From assembly GCF_053574225.1 (NCBI RefSeq), contig NC_135619.1:7626001-7690000 (forward strand): DNA of 64,000 nucleotides, given 5' to 3'. The DNA is from Canis aureus. Its lineage: Eukaryota; Chordata; Mammalia; Carnivora; Canidae. The first letter of the stretch is position 1. Each line of letters opens with the position of its first letter. A program made the translations under genes and the position numbers. The notes beneath the pieces were generated by a model. It was not told the DNA's origin. It saw only the letters and a program-made list of their open reading frames with translations, and did no database searches. This document shows positions 43,697-55,417 of the stretch, piece by piece.

Positions 43697-43875
43697 GCCT
43701 GGGTGGCTCAGCGGTTGGGCAGACGGGGTTGGACGGTTTGGCTCAGGGGTGATCCTGGGTCTGGGGATCAAGTCCCACATCGGGCTCCCTGCCAAGGAGC
43801 CTGCTTCTCCCTCTGTCTCTGCCTCTGTGTTACTCATGAATAAATAAATAAAATCTATAAAAAAAATAAAAGACA
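43697..43875 (+). repeat. SINEC element
   Basis: Forward SINE: GGGAGCCTGGGTGGCTCAGC head, TCAAGTCCCACATCGGGCTC, CATGAATAAATAAATAAAA tail. Confidence 0.85.
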
Positions 43876-43879
43876 AAAC

Positions 43880-45240
43880 AAAAAACCCACCAAGTCTAAA
43901 ATGTTTCCAGAGAAGACATTAAAAACATGAGATAGAGACAACATACTATTAAAAAATTCCAGTGGAATTGATAAAAAGTTAATTTATAAAAAGTTAATAA
44001 AAAATTAAAAATAAAATGATTGAAAATTAAAAATGCAGTGAATAAGTTTGGTATTGGTTAAGAAATGATTAATTTGATTTTTAAAAAATTATTTATTTGA
44101 GAGAGAGAAAGTGGGTGAGCATCAGGGAGGGGCAGAGGGAGAGGGAAAAGCAGAATTCCTGCTGAGCAGGGAGCCTGATGTGGGGCTTGATCCCAGAGCT
44201 CTGGGATCATGACCTGAGCTGAAAGCAGACAATTGACTAGGCCACCCAGGATTTGAAGACATTACCCAGAATGCAGCAGAGAGAGTCAAAGAGGTAAAAA
44301 ATATAAAAGAGGGCATAAGAAACAAGATAAAATGAGAGATTCAAACTCTTCTATTGGCAGACTCAGAAGAGAGGAGACAGGGGAGGGGACACAGAAAATA
44401 TTTAAAAAGCTAATATCTGATTATTTTTCCAAATTAATGAAATATATGAATATTCAGATTAAATAGGCAAAATGAATCTCAAGTAGAATAAATAAAAATA
44501 AATCCATAGATTTATTTACCATAATAAAACTATAAAAACAGACAAACAAGTATTAAAAGAGGACAGAAATAAAAGACAGATTATCTATAAAGAAATAAAC
44601 AGGGGCGCCTGGGTGGCTCAGTGGTTGAGTGTGTTGGCCTTTGGCTCAGGCTGTGATCCCGGGGTCCTGGCATCGAGTCCAGCATGGGGCACCCTGCATG
44701 GAGCCTGCTTCTCCCTCTGCCTATTTCTCTGCCTCTCTCTCTCTGTGTCTCTCATGAATACATAAATAAAATCTTAAAAAAAAAAAAAAGAAATAACAGT
44801 TAGATGGGCAACAGACACCTTTGCTGAAGAAATAGGAGCCAGTGGAGTAATAAAATAAAGGCTTCAAATGCGAAGAGAGAATAATTGCCACCCTAGAACT
44901 GTTTACAAACTGGAATTTAAGAATGAAGGTACACCAAAGGTACTATTAGACAAGCCAAAAAAGAGAGCATTTACTATCATCAGACTTATAAACTTTGCAG
45001 GAAAAAAGAGCATGATCTCCAAAGGAAGGTGTGAGATGCAAAAGAATAATGTTCAAAAAATTTGTAAACAAATGTGTAAATATAAGCAAATATTGGCCAT
45101 ATAAAGCAATACAATAATATTTGATTTGTGGGTAAAAATTGAAACGGAACTAAAATATGAGTCACCAATAATGGAACTGGAGCTGAGTTGCTGGGGAAGA
45201 ATAACAATACTGAATAATATTAAACTTTGTGACATATACA
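43880..45240 (+). repeat. Old LINE-1/HAL1-like fragment, interrupted by SINEs
   Basis: A-rich plus strand resembling ancient L1/HAL1 internal sequence ('aaatattt', 'aaattaatgaaatatatgaa', 'gccaccctagaactgtttac', 'tggaatttaagaatgaaggt'). SINEs at 44078-44252 (reverse) and 44604-44790 (forward, GGGGCGCCTGGGTGGCTCAG head) lie inside it. All frames are broken. Confidence 0.55.
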
Positions 45241-45249
45241 TTTGAAAAA

Positions 45250-47132
45250 TGAAGGCAACTATTACATATTAGAAATAAAATGTGCACTTCCAAGTCAGTA
45301 GAAACGAGAGAATAATCGAATCAATTCAAAAGAGTTATCAAGAAATAATAAAAAACGAAAGCTTAGACAAAATTGGAAAGCTCAAAGTAAGGTAATAGGG
45401 ATAATCAGTATCTATAGATTTAACAGACTAAGAAATTGAAATAACTAGATGCACTGGAGTTACAGATTTCACCATGGATGGATCTTACAACTATAATGTT
45501 AAAGTGAAAAGGAAGTTGCAGGAAAGTGTTCACAGTATGATACTATTTATTTTAAGATTAAATATAGGCAAAATAATGCACTTTTTATTGAGGAGACAGA
45601 TTTGTGGTTAAAGTAAAAGAAATACATGGGAGTGAAAGTGAAAAAAATCCCAGGATAGCATTTACCTGTGGGGGCCAGCAGGAAAGCAGTCAAGGAGGAG
45701 CACTGGGGGACCTGACTTCTTATTTTTTAGGTAAAGTGGTGGGTACCGTGCTCAGCTCCTTTTGCTGTTGCAGGAAGCAGCTGTGGGGGAAGCTGTCTCG
45801 TTTTGGTGAGTGAAATCCTTGTGATTGCTACAGACTCAGCAGAGACCCTTGCTTCCTGAAGGGCAAACCAGCTGCATTTGCACCAACACCCAGATACAGG
45901 CAGAAATGTCTCAATGTCTCATGTCTTGTTGTCTGGCTTTTAGCTTTGAATATTTTAGCTGCTGAAGGGTCAGTCAGGTAGACTGTGAGAGCTGCAAACA
46001 GTTCAACGTAACTAGTTCAGCTGTAAGAGGAGAGGCTAAGAAAGAAGTCAACTCACTCATCCCCGGGACCCAGACAAAGAAAGACTTTAAGGAGTTTGAG
46101 TATGGTCAGCCAGGACCTGTTCCCCAGCAGCCCCCGGAAGAGAAGTGGTTGCTGGGAGCTAGCACTGTCCCTGTCTATATCCCCTCCCACGGAGGACACA
46201 AAGCTCCGGAAGGAACTCCTGCCTTACCGCCATGAAGTTATTGATGAAACTCCACTGTCCTGAATCCATGGTCTAAAGGCATCTGGTTTAACAGGACCTC
46301 CCCTCCCTCTGCCCAGTCCCCAGCTCACTGTAAAAGACAAAGCCAGGAGAGAAAGAAGAGGTGGTCAATAATAAGCATGGTCCCTCTGGGTGGTAAGGCC
46401 ATCACCCCAGGGCACACCAGGGAGCCAAGACTTAGGGGGCGTCCTGGCTGCTGCCTCAGCTTGGGCAGGGGCAGGGCAGGATGGGGGCTCTGCTGGTGAC
46501 GGGCACCTCTGCCCTTCCCCTATGCTGCTTCTAGGTGTGTGAATGTCTCCTGCTTCATTTTGTTTGGGCAGATTTTTGCAACTTCTCTTAGGCTCTGGGA
46601 TGTTACTTGCTAACTGCATTCACGTTGTCATTTCACATAGTTTCTTATTAAAATATGGTAGAAGCCGCTGACCATCCAATCAAAATCCTAATACTGGAGA
46701 CATAGAAGATTAAGGATCTTAGAACCCCCTCCCTCCCTTTAAAGATAGTTTCCTTTGACCCCAGGGTTTGTGGTGAAAAAAGCAGAGTTCCTGGAGTCTC
46801 ACCCTCTGTGGGAATGCCAGCTTTCCCCCCCGGGGTGTGTATGGGGGGTCATCTTCTCTTCTCTCCTCTCTTCTCCATGAGAGTTCTAGATGCCACCCTC
46901 TCCTGTCAGACCTCTATCCAGGCATCTGTTCACATTGGGGCCTTACTCAGGAGTTGATACCTTCTCACCTCCAGCATCAGCCCCATCTCCTTCTGTCCCT
47001 GGTCTGGACCTGCTGTGAAGACCAAGTGCTTCCTGAGATCTCTCTGAGTCTAGTTTCCAGAGCAGTGAGTGAGAAATGAAATGAGCCGAGGATTGCCCTC
47101 CCTCCTATGGACTCTGCCAGTGCTGGAGTCTA

Positions 47133-47175
<43 letters not shown>

Positions 47176-47960
47176 AAGAGCGAGAGCAAGACAGAGAAAG
47201 AGACAGAGACACACCCACAGAGATTAGACTCTTGTCAGGCTGAAGGGAAATGTTCAGTATGAACGACAGCTCTTCTTGTACCACCAGAGGCCTCACTAGT
47301 CCAGAAATTCCATTTCCTGCCCTCTCAGAGGGACGCCATGGTCGGCAGACTGTTACCAGTGTTCTGTTATTTATTCATTGGCCTGTTAGTACTATTTGGC
47401 ACCCATTTGGGGAAACTCTCAAAGGCGGGGGTGAGGTGCTGAGAAGCCAAAGGATGCTTCTATTATTCCAGATGGAATGGACGAAAGAATGAAACATGAA
47501 TCTAAAACAGCAGAGCTCTCTCCACCAGGGATCACCTGACCAGTCCAAGGAGTAAACAGAGAGGTTAGAGCAGCCATTACTTTCATGCAAACTGTGCTGC
47601 TTGAGGAAGGGGTGGAATAGGTTTTGTTAGGGTGGAATTAGAGCTGCTGTTTTTACCTTGGGTTTGGGATGAGGCCGCAGGCAGGCAGGCAGGGTGTGAG
47701 CTGCACTTCCTTTAGTAGTAGCCTTTATGCCCAATTATATGCAGCATCCTTGTGGGAGAAGGGAGATCACAGATACAGTAGGAAAATTAATTAATGACAA
47801 ATTGAAAGGTAAAATATTAAAGGTAACCACCCTGTAAATTAAGAAAGAAAATGTCTGCATTAATGTTTTCAGGCATTTACGGAAAAAAAAAAATCCTCAT
47901 TGGTGATTAACCAGCATAGTCAAAGAGGCTGGTACAGGTAAAAATAAGTCTTTAAAAAAT
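45250..47960. other. No gene recognised; GT repeat at 47138-47172
   Basis: Contains a GT-dinucleotide run, a short coding-like stretch near 46027-46263 (see findings) and otherwise unique-looking sequence without splice-bounded exons of a known family. Confidence 0.4.
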
Positions 47961-48580
47961 ATGGTCAGGGGTGCCTGGGTGGTGCAGTTGTTTGGGCACC
48001 TGACTCCTTGTTTTGGCTCAGATCCTGATCTCAGGGTTGTGGGATTGAGCCCTCGTGGGGCTCTTGGTTCAGCATGGAGTCTGCTTGAGATTCTCTCCCT
48101 CGCCTTCTGCCCCTCCCGCTCGTGCTGTCTCTCAAACAAATAAATAAATCTTTAAGAAAACTATGGTCGGGACACCTGGGGAGCTCACCAGTTGAGCATC
48201 TGCCTTTGGTTCAGGGTGTGATCCTGGAGTCCCAGGATCAAGTCCCACATGGAGCCCCTACAGGGAGTCTGCTTCTTCTTCTGTCTGTATCTCTGCTTCT
48301 CTCTCTGGGTTTCTCATGAATAAATAAAAAAAAAAAAAAAAAAGAAAAGAAAAAGAAAAAGAAAAAAAGAAAACTATGGTCGAAGGACATCTGGGTGGCT
48401 CAGAGGTTGTGTCCCCAGCCTGGGGATGGAGTCCCGCATCAGGCTCCCTGCTCAGAGGGGAGTCTGCTTCTCCCTCTCCCTCTGCCATTCCCCTGCTCCT
48501 ATGTGTGTGTTCTCTCTTATACTCTCTGTCTCTCTCTCTCAAATGAATAAATAAAAGCTTAAAAAAAATCTGGTCAAATT
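47960..48580 (+). repeat. Three head-to-tail SINEs
   Basis: Forward SINEs at about 47968-48160, 48171-48343 and 48386-48570, each beginning with a GGG(T/A)..CCTGGG-type head and ending in an A-rich tail. The junctions carry ATATGGTCAGG, CTATGGTCGGG, CTATGGTCGAA and TCTGGTCAAA, showing repeated insertion at one site. Confidence 0.9.
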
Positions 48581-48709
48581 GGCTGGGTGAGGAAAAACAG
48601 AGGTCACTGGATGGCAAGAGTTAGATATCAACTAGAAATAAGGTAACCAAAAAAAAAAAAAAATTAAGGTAACCAAAACACTGAGAGGGACTGGGAACAA
48701 CTTAACAAC

Positions 48710-49022
48710 AACAAAAAATCCAAACATTTTTTTTTTTTTAAGATTTTATTTAATGAAACAGAGAACATACATGCATGCACGAGCAGGGCAAGGGGCAGAG
48801 GGAGAAGGAAAAGAAGTTTCCCTGATGATCAGGGAGCCCGAGTCAGGGCTCAATCCTCGGATCCTGGGCTCATGACCTGATCCGAAGGCAGGCCTCAACC
48901 AACTTAGCCATCCAGGAGCCCGCAAAATCCAAACATTAATTAATTAATTAATTAATTAATTAATTAATTATTTTTAAAAAAAGATTTTATTTATTTATTC
49001 ATGAGAGACACACACACACATA

Positions 49023-49063
<41 letters not shown>

Positions 49064-49110
49064 GCAGAGACACAGGCAGAGGGAGAAGCAGGCTCCATGC
49101 AGGGAGCCCA
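48710..49110 (-). repeat. Two reverse SINEs with ATTA and CA/GA repeats
   Basis: The first (about 48727-48921) is bounded by AAAATCCAAACATT on both sides. An ATTA-type run (48937-48968) follows. The second is a truncated SINE (48975-49110) with AC and AG dinucleotide runs. Confidence 0.85.
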
Positions 49111-49410
49111 AACTTTTAATTGCCACGGGTTACCTGAGTATCCCTCCCCTGTAGTATACCAGAGTGCAGTTGTATTCACTCATTCTACTGTGGATGGACT
49201 TTTGGATTGTTTCCAAGTATCATGTTCTTATGAGGATTCTTGTTCATGCTTTATGATGCAGGTCTTCCTTTTGAGTATATTACAAGAAGTGGAATTGAGA
49301 GGTCAGAGAATGTGCATGTTTTCTGCTTCTCAACTGATGCTGTCAAAGTGGTCGAGTCTGTTTACAGGCCCTCCCGCACTGTTTAAATATTTTTATTTAT
49401 TTATTTATTC

Positions 49411-49445
<35 letters not shown>

Positions 49446-49960
49446 CAGGCAGAGGGAGAAGCAGGCTCCATGCAGGATCACGGCCCTGGCTGCAGGCGGC
49501 GCTAAGCCGCTGCGCCACCGGGGCTGCCCCTCCCGCACTGTTTAGACGAGTTCCTGTTGCTCTCCTTGCAGGTACTGATATTATTAGTCTTGTAGCCATT
49601 CTGGTGAGTGTGTAGTTGTATTGCGTTGTCGTTTCAATTTGTATTTTCCTGATTGCAAATGAGGTTGAGTGCCTTTCACATGTTTATTGGCTACTTGGAT
49701 ATCTTGTTTTGTGAATTTCTTGTCTCTTGTCTGCATTTCTATTGCATGGTCTGGTTTTTTTCTTATTGCTCATAAAGCATTATTTATAAATTCTGCGTGT
49801 GAGCCCTTAGCTGGGCATATGTGATAGATACAAGGATCTTCTTCCACTTGGTAGCTTGCTTTTTCACTCTCTAAAAGATGTCTTTTGATAAATAAAGGTG
49901 ATTCTTGTTGTCCAATATATCAAATCATTTTTCTTTTGAGACAGTAGTTCTTTACTAGAG
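49110..49960 (+). repeat. Old LINE-1 (L1M-type) fragment
   Basis: The order 'ctgtggatggacttttggat', 'gaagtggaattgagaggtca', 'gatgctgtcaaagtggt', 'gtttcaatttgtattttcct', 'aatgaggttgagtgcctttc', 'tgctttttcactctct' follows the 3' part of old L1 elements. A reverse SINE (49387-49529) bounded by CCTCCCGCACTGTTTA interrupts it and has lost an internal part. Confidence 0.75.
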
Positions 49961-50077
49961 GTGACTTTCAGATAAAATACAGGACATCTAGTTAAATCTG
50001 AATGTCAGATAAACAATGAAACAAATTTAATAGAAATATTTCCTAGATAATATTTGGTACACATACTATTTTGCTGT

Positions 50078-50114
50078 TTTTTTTTTTTTAAGATTTTATT
50101 TATTTATTCATGAG

Positions 50115-50160
<46 letters not shown>

Positions 50161-50290
50161 GCAGAGACCCAGGCAGAGGGAGAAGCAGGCTCCATGCAGG
50201 GAGCCCAACGTCAGACTCGATCCTGGGACTTCAGGATCACGCCCTGAGCCCAAGACAGGTGCTAAACCACTGAGCTGTCCAGGGATCCCT
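50078..50290 (-). repeat. SINEC element with CA run
   Basis: Reverse SINE; about 22 AC units (50113-50158) sit after TTATTCATGAGTC. TATTTTGCTGTT and TATTTTGCTATT flank it. Confidence 0.9.
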
Positions 50291-50349
50291 ATTTTGCTAT
50301 TGTTTATCTAAGATTCAAGTTTAACTGGGTGTTCTGTTTTCTCCCTAAA

Positions 50350-50550
50350 TCTGGCAGCTGTACCCCCAGGGGACATTTGACAATGTCTTGGCGACACTTT
50401 TGGTTGTCATAATTGGGGTAGTATTGGCAGTGGTACTGGCATCTAGTGGGAAGCCAGGGATGCTGTTGAACATCTTACAATGCACAGGACAGCCCCCGTA
50501 ACAAGAATTTATCCAGTTCAAAATGTCAGTAGTGCAAGATTGAGAAACTC
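50350..50550 (+). repeat. MER5A-like DNA transposon fragment (hAT-Charlie)
   Basis: Reads 'ccaggggacatttgacaatg', 'ggttgtcataattggggtag', 'gcatctagtgggaagccagg', 'aatgcacaggacagcccc', 'caagattgagaaactc', the order of MER5A. A second one, starting CAGTGGTTCTCA, is at about 62984-63140. Confidence 0.75.
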
Positions 50551-51524
50551 GCTTTACTTTAGTGGTTTTTGTGTGCCTGGAAGAGATCGTTCCAAAGCAC
50601 AAGGTTAAAAGATACTCTCTTGTCACATTGTCTGGGGGTTTCATTGTTTTACCTGTCATGTGTGGACCACCTGGAATTGATCTTTGTGTGTTTGTGAGAT
50701 GAGGTCAAATTTCATTTTCCCCATGGATATTCACTTGGCCCAGCAGTGCGTTCTGAAAGGACTGTCCTTTCCCACTATCCTGCAGTTGTTCCTTTGTTTA
50801 GACCAAGTGTCCATAGATGAATGTGTCTCTTTCTAGAGTCAATTCTGTTTCATTGCTCTAATTAATTGTCTTTGCATCAACATCTCATTGTGCTAATTAC
50901 AACAGATTTAATAAATCTTGGTTTCTGGGAATATTTCAGATCGGATTTTCCCAGAACACACCATGATACAAAGATTTGAGTGCAAGTAGTTCATCTGTGA
51001 TGTGATGCCTGGAAGTGTCAACAGAGGAGTGGAGAGAAGTAGAGTAGGGAAGGAAAGAGGGAAAGAAAATACAGGGTATGTTACTGAGCAGATAACTGCT
51101 GTGGACACCTGGGGCTTCATCTCACCTGGGACTTTGGGGAGATGGTGTAAGACATGCCTCAGAGTTGTCTCATCAGCCGAGTGATGACACTGGGTTAATT
51201 AAACACCAGTTTCCATCCCTTATGGGTTGAAGCTACTTTAGGGGCCACTGCTCTTCTGCTGTGTGCATTGGCTAAACATGCACCTATTCCAGGGAAAGCT
51301 TTTAGGGAAAGAGTTGTGGATGACTAGAGTAAGAAACCTTCTATGGAAGCACCCTTCAGTGAGCAGGGACGGAGTAGGGACAGAGTCAGATCATCTCTTC
51401 CCTCTGAAATGGTCAGGTCCACTCCTTACACTGAGTTCATTTTGCCTTGTCATTGATTCTTCAAGGTAGCGGTCATTTCAATTTACATAAAATGTACACA
51501 CACATATATATATTTTGGGTATCT

Positions 51525-51983
51525 TATGGAGGCCGAGAAAAATTAAGGCCATCCCACCTAAAGTTTAGCATTAGCACAAGTACAGCCATCTTAGGCCCCT
51601 GTGAATAAGAGCTGAACTTTACCGGAAAAACTGCAGAATGTCCTCAATGTCCTCGGCAGGTAATCCCATATCAGAAAGACAACAGAGCCCACACCGGTGG
51701 TAGAAAGTCCCATATTAGAAAGAGAACAGAGCTCAATGCCCTTGAAAGCCCCATATCAAAATGTAAACAGAACTTGAGAAATTCCTCCATCCCTTCTGAA
51801 AATCCCCTAGACCAGCCTATAGAAAACCGAGCTGTAACCCACTTCGGGGTCCAAGTCCCTGCTCCGCTGTGTTGGGTGTACTTGGACGCAAGCTTGAGCT
51901 TGTAAATAAACCCTCGTGTGCTTGCATCAGTGTCGGCGTCGGCTCCTTGGTGGTTTCTTGGATTCGCAGTCTTGGGCACAACA
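51525..51983 (+). repeat. 5' LTR of the provirus
   Basis: 459 bp, ending CACAACA. It matches the 3' LTR across its length, with one 6-bp difference near 51935. It starts TATGG where the 3' copy starts TGTGG, so the terminal TG has mutated. AATAAA lies about 80 bp before the end. Confidence 0.95.
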
Positions 51984-51985
51984 TA

Positions 51986-52003
51986 TGGGGGCTTGTCTGT
52001 GAT
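51986..52003 (+). other. Primer binding site, tRNA-Pro type
   Basis: TGGGGGCTTGTCTGTGAT, two bases after the 5' LTR. It matches the 3' end complement of tRNA-Pro at 15 of 18 positions. Proline priming is usual for murine-leukaemia-like viruses. Confidence 0.8.
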
Positions 52004-52211
52004 CCGAGAGACCTCCAGGACCCTATCCGGAGACTTTCACGCGTGGTGAGTGCACTCAACTTTTTCCACTTTTTGCGTGCATATTCTCTGAGAGCTCTAA
52101 ACTGTACTTTTACCTGTAGGAATTCCAATGTGTATTGGGTTGGCATTGGCTTAGGCGGCGCGCTGGTGGGCCATCGACTGGGGGTCTTGAGGAGACGTCC
52201 CTTGCCCCTGC

Positions 52212-52420
52212 CTGGAGGACGGGGTCCTCATCTGTAAGGAGGACGGGGTCTTCATCTGTAAGGAGGACGGGAATCCTCATCTGTAAGGCGGACGGGGCGT
52301 CCTCATTTGTAAGGAGGATGGGGTCCTCATCTGTAAAGGAAGACGGGGGTCCTCATCTGTTAGGAGGATGGGGTCTTCATCTGTAAAGGAGGACGGGGGT
52401 CCTCATCTGTAAGGAGGGCC
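52212..52420 (+). repeat. 24-26-bp minisatellite in the proviral leader
   Basis: About eight imperfect copies of a unit like AGGACGGGGTCCTCATCTGT plus AAGG stand head to tail between the primer site and gag. A candidate splice donor (GTG|GTGAGT at 52045) lies upstream of them. Confidence 0.9.
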
Positions 52421-52620
52421 GGCTGCCAGCCCTTCGGGTTGCTTTCTGTTTTGTCTCCGCAACCGCACAGGAACGTTTGTCTGTTACCGTGTTCTTGTTA
52501 ACTGTTTGCGGGCTGGTCTGTGTTACTATGTCCTTGTTAACTGTTTGTGCATTTGTCTGTGTTGTTGGGTCCTTGTTAATCGTCTTTACTGTCTGTGTCT
52601 TGGTGTGGATTGGGGACATA

Positions 52621-53058
52621 ATGGGGGAGACAGAAACCACTCCCCTGTCTCTTATGTTCTCCCACTTCTCGGATATTAGGGAAAGAGCTTGTATTCTGAG
52701 CATAGACATATGGAGAGAGAGATTCCAAATTTATTGCATATCAGAATGGCCAACCTTTGACGTGGGATGGCCCCAAGAAGGTACTTTTCACCTACCTATT
52801 ATCTTACAGGTTAAGGCCGCGATCTTCAGGAACAAACCGGACGGCCACTCTGACCAGGTGCCCTACATCCTGGTCTGGCAGGACATGAGTGAGAATCCCC
52901 CTCCTTGGCTAAAACCATTTTTACTCTCCAAAGTGCACAACTCGGCTGAAGGTAAGGAGAGACTCCAGGTCCACTGCCAGACTCTAATGGCAGGTCTCCA
53001 GGCTGCCGCGCACAAGTCTCCCAGTCTGGCAGAGGTATGGTTATGTAAGACAGGGTAA
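52621..53058 (+). pseudogene. gag remnant: matrix region
   Basis: An open frame of about 146 codons starts MGETETTPLS, with the N-terminal Gly used for myristoylation in gammaretroviral Gag, and contains the matrix landmarks EWPTFDVGWP and DQVPYILVW. It stops at 53056-53058. The p12-like region and almost all of capsid are absent, so the protein is a fragment. Confidence 0.85.
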
Positions 53059-53222
53059 GGACGAGAGTCCAGCAGCCTTCCTAGAGAGAATACTAGGAGA
53101 GAAGAGCTTGCAGGACTTATAGTAGCAGAAAGAGTCTATAATAATAAAGTCCGGAAGAGCAACAAACCAAACTAAGTGACCAGCAGACCCGAAACCTGGC
53201 CAAGATCCTACTGGCCACAACC

Positions 53223-53474
53223 ATGGATGACCCACAGGAAAGACAGAGGCACCTCAAGAAGCTGGCTTCAGGGACAGGTAAGGAGGATGGCCCTGGTCCC
53301 TGTTGGGAGCGCCCTAAGCTGAACAAAAACCAATGTTCTTATTGCAAAGAAGAGGGCCACTGCGTGAAAGACTGTCTTAACAAAAGACCTCAGGCCCCTG
53401 AAAGATCTTGGAGATGGAGGACCTGGACGACTAGGGGAGCCGGGGTTTGGCACCCCTCCCCAAGCCCAGGGTAA
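53223..53474 (+). pseudogene. gag remnant: nucleocapsid zinc knuckle
   Basis: An 84-codon open stretch contains one CX2CX4HX4C zinc knuckle (53334-53375, CSYCKEEGHC...). Gammaretroviruses have a single knuckle, which fits. It is separated from the matrix part by stops and missing capsid sequence. Confidence 0.85.
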
Positions 53475-54205
53475 CTCTCAGAATGGAGGGGCAACCTGTT
53501 GAATTCCTAGTAGACACTGGAGCACATGATTCGGTTTTATTACAACCCCAAGGGAAATTGGCAAACAAGACTTCATGGGTGCAAGGGGCCACGGGCACCA
53601 AACAGTACTCATGGACTACCCGAAGAACCGTGGATCTCGGCATGGGCCGGGTATCCCATTCCTTCATGGCCATCCCTGAGTGTCCCTACCTGTTGTTAGG
53701 TCGGGATTTGCTCACCAAGATGGGGGCACAAATTTGCTTCCACCCCGAAGGGGCAAAAATCCTAAACAAGGAGGGGCACCCTATTCAGGTGCTTCTCCTG
53801 AGTTTAGAAGACGAATATCGTCTCCACCAAATGCCCTCAGCCCCAATGACTGACACTGACCATTGGCTGCAGGAATTTCCCCAAGTGTGGGCAGAAACTG
53901 GGGGAATTGGGCTGGCCCGGCACCGACCGGCCATATACCTAGAACTAAAGCCGGGGGCAGACCCTGTCAGGGTCCGCCAATACCCCATGCCTCTCGTAGC
54001 GCGTAGGGGAATCACACCCCACATACGGCGACTACTGGACTCGGGCATATTGAGGCCTTGCCAATTGGCATGGAACACTCCCTTGCTGCCGGTTCAGAAA
54101 CCGCACTGTAATGATTACAGGCCACCCCAGGACTTAAGGGAAGTCAACCGGCGAGTAGAGGATATGCACCCTACGGTCCCAAACCCATACACCTCTTCTA
54201 TTTAA
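53447..54205 (+). pseudogene. pro-pol remnant: protease and start of reverse transcriptase
   Basis: A 252-codon open frame with the aspartic protease motif LVDTGAHDS, the flap and LLGRDLL, followed by the N-terminal part of reverse transcriptase (VRVRQYPM, WNTPLLPV, NDYRPPQDLREVN). The frame ends where the palm domain should continue; a small internal deletion removes the link to the next segment. Confidence 0.85.
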
Positions 54206-54690
54206 AAGATGCCTTTTTCAGCCTGCCTTTAGCACCCAAGAGCCAAGACCTCGTCACCTTTGAATGGATGGACCCTGAGAAAGGCATCATTGGCCAGCTC
54301 ACCTGGACTCGACTACCACAAGGATTCAAAAATTCACCGACCATCTTCGATGAGGCCTTACACGAAGACTTGGGGGAGTTCTGTTCCGAGCACGCTCATT
54401 TGATATCCTGTTGGCGGTGGAGGACCAGGACACATGCCTACGAAGCACCAGGGACTTGCTCCAAACCACAGCGGCTCTAGGATACCGGGCCTCAGCTAAA
54501 AAAGCCTAGATCTGCAGAGCAGAGGTGAGCTACCTTGGGTACAAATTAAAGGATGGATAAAGATGGTTGACGGATGCATGGAAGGAAACCGTCTTAAGGA
54601 TCCCACAGCCACAAACTGTCCGCCAGGATGAACAGAGGCATTTCCCACCAAACATGAAACAGCACAGACCATGACCACATCTTAACGAGG
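54206..54690 (+). pseudogene. pol remnant: broken reverse transcriptase palm
   Basis: KDAFFSLPLAPKSQDLVTF and LTWTRLPQGFKNSPTIFDEA are recognisable (54210-54380). The sequence then loses frame before the active-site YxDD region, and the RNase H part and integrase N-terminus are deleted. Confidence 0.75.
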
Positions 54691-55365
54691 TATGGTTTTC
54701 CTGTTAGAATTGGATCAGACAATGGACCAGGACTCGTCTCTAAGGTAGCACGGGGAGTGGCACTACTACTTGGGGCAGATTGGAAATTACATTGTGCATA
54801 TAGGGCCCAAAGCTCAGGACAGGTAGAGAGGATGAACAGAACATTAAAGGAGACCTTAACTAAATTAGCCCTGGAGACTGGCGGGGACTGGGTGACTCTC
54901 CTCCCCTTCGCCCTATATAGGGTGAGGAACTCCCCATATAAGATGGGACTGACTCCCTACGAGGCCATGTTTGGTTTTCCTCCACCTATTATCCCCAATT
55001 TAAAACCCGAGGTGCTTGCTGAATTTGATCACCAACTCCTTTTCTCCCTCCAAATGTTACAATGAACCCATGAGCAGGTGTGGCCTAAGCTGAGGGCCCT
55101 CTACAAGACTGGGCCACCCCTGGGCCCCCATCTGTATTGGCCGGGTGACTGGGTGTACATGCGGAGATACCAACACCAGACACTTCAATCTCACTGGAAG
55201 GGACCCTACATCATGAGCCTGACCACTCCCACCTCTCTCAAGGTCGACGGGATTACTCCCTGGGTCCACTACACCCACGTCCAGCCAGCTGACTCACACG
55301 CTGTTCTCAAGGACTTTGTTCCAGAATGGAAAGGCCAACCAGACAAGGACAATCCCCAAAGCTAA
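54686..55365 (+). pseudogene. pol remnant: integrase C-terminal half
   Basis: RYGFPVRIGSDNGP marks the second catalytic Asp region, followed by the Glu-containing helix (QVERMNRTLKE) and the C-terminal domain (LYWPGDWVYMRRY, WKGPYIMSL). A stop near 55063 splits it. The HHCC domain and first Asp are missing, so it is not functional. Confidence 0.85.
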
Positions 55366-55417
55366 GACTGTGCCATTCTCACTTACCCCACTAATGTTGC
55401 TTCCCTGTTAGCCATTT

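Noticed and set aside
52135..52386. Leader ORF as an alternative glycosylated Gag start
   Set aside because: The frame is produced by the minisatellite and does not run into gag in phase.
52212..52420. CRISPR-like array
   Set aside because: The units are contiguous imperfect repeats without unique spacers, inside a retroviral leader in a mammalian genome.
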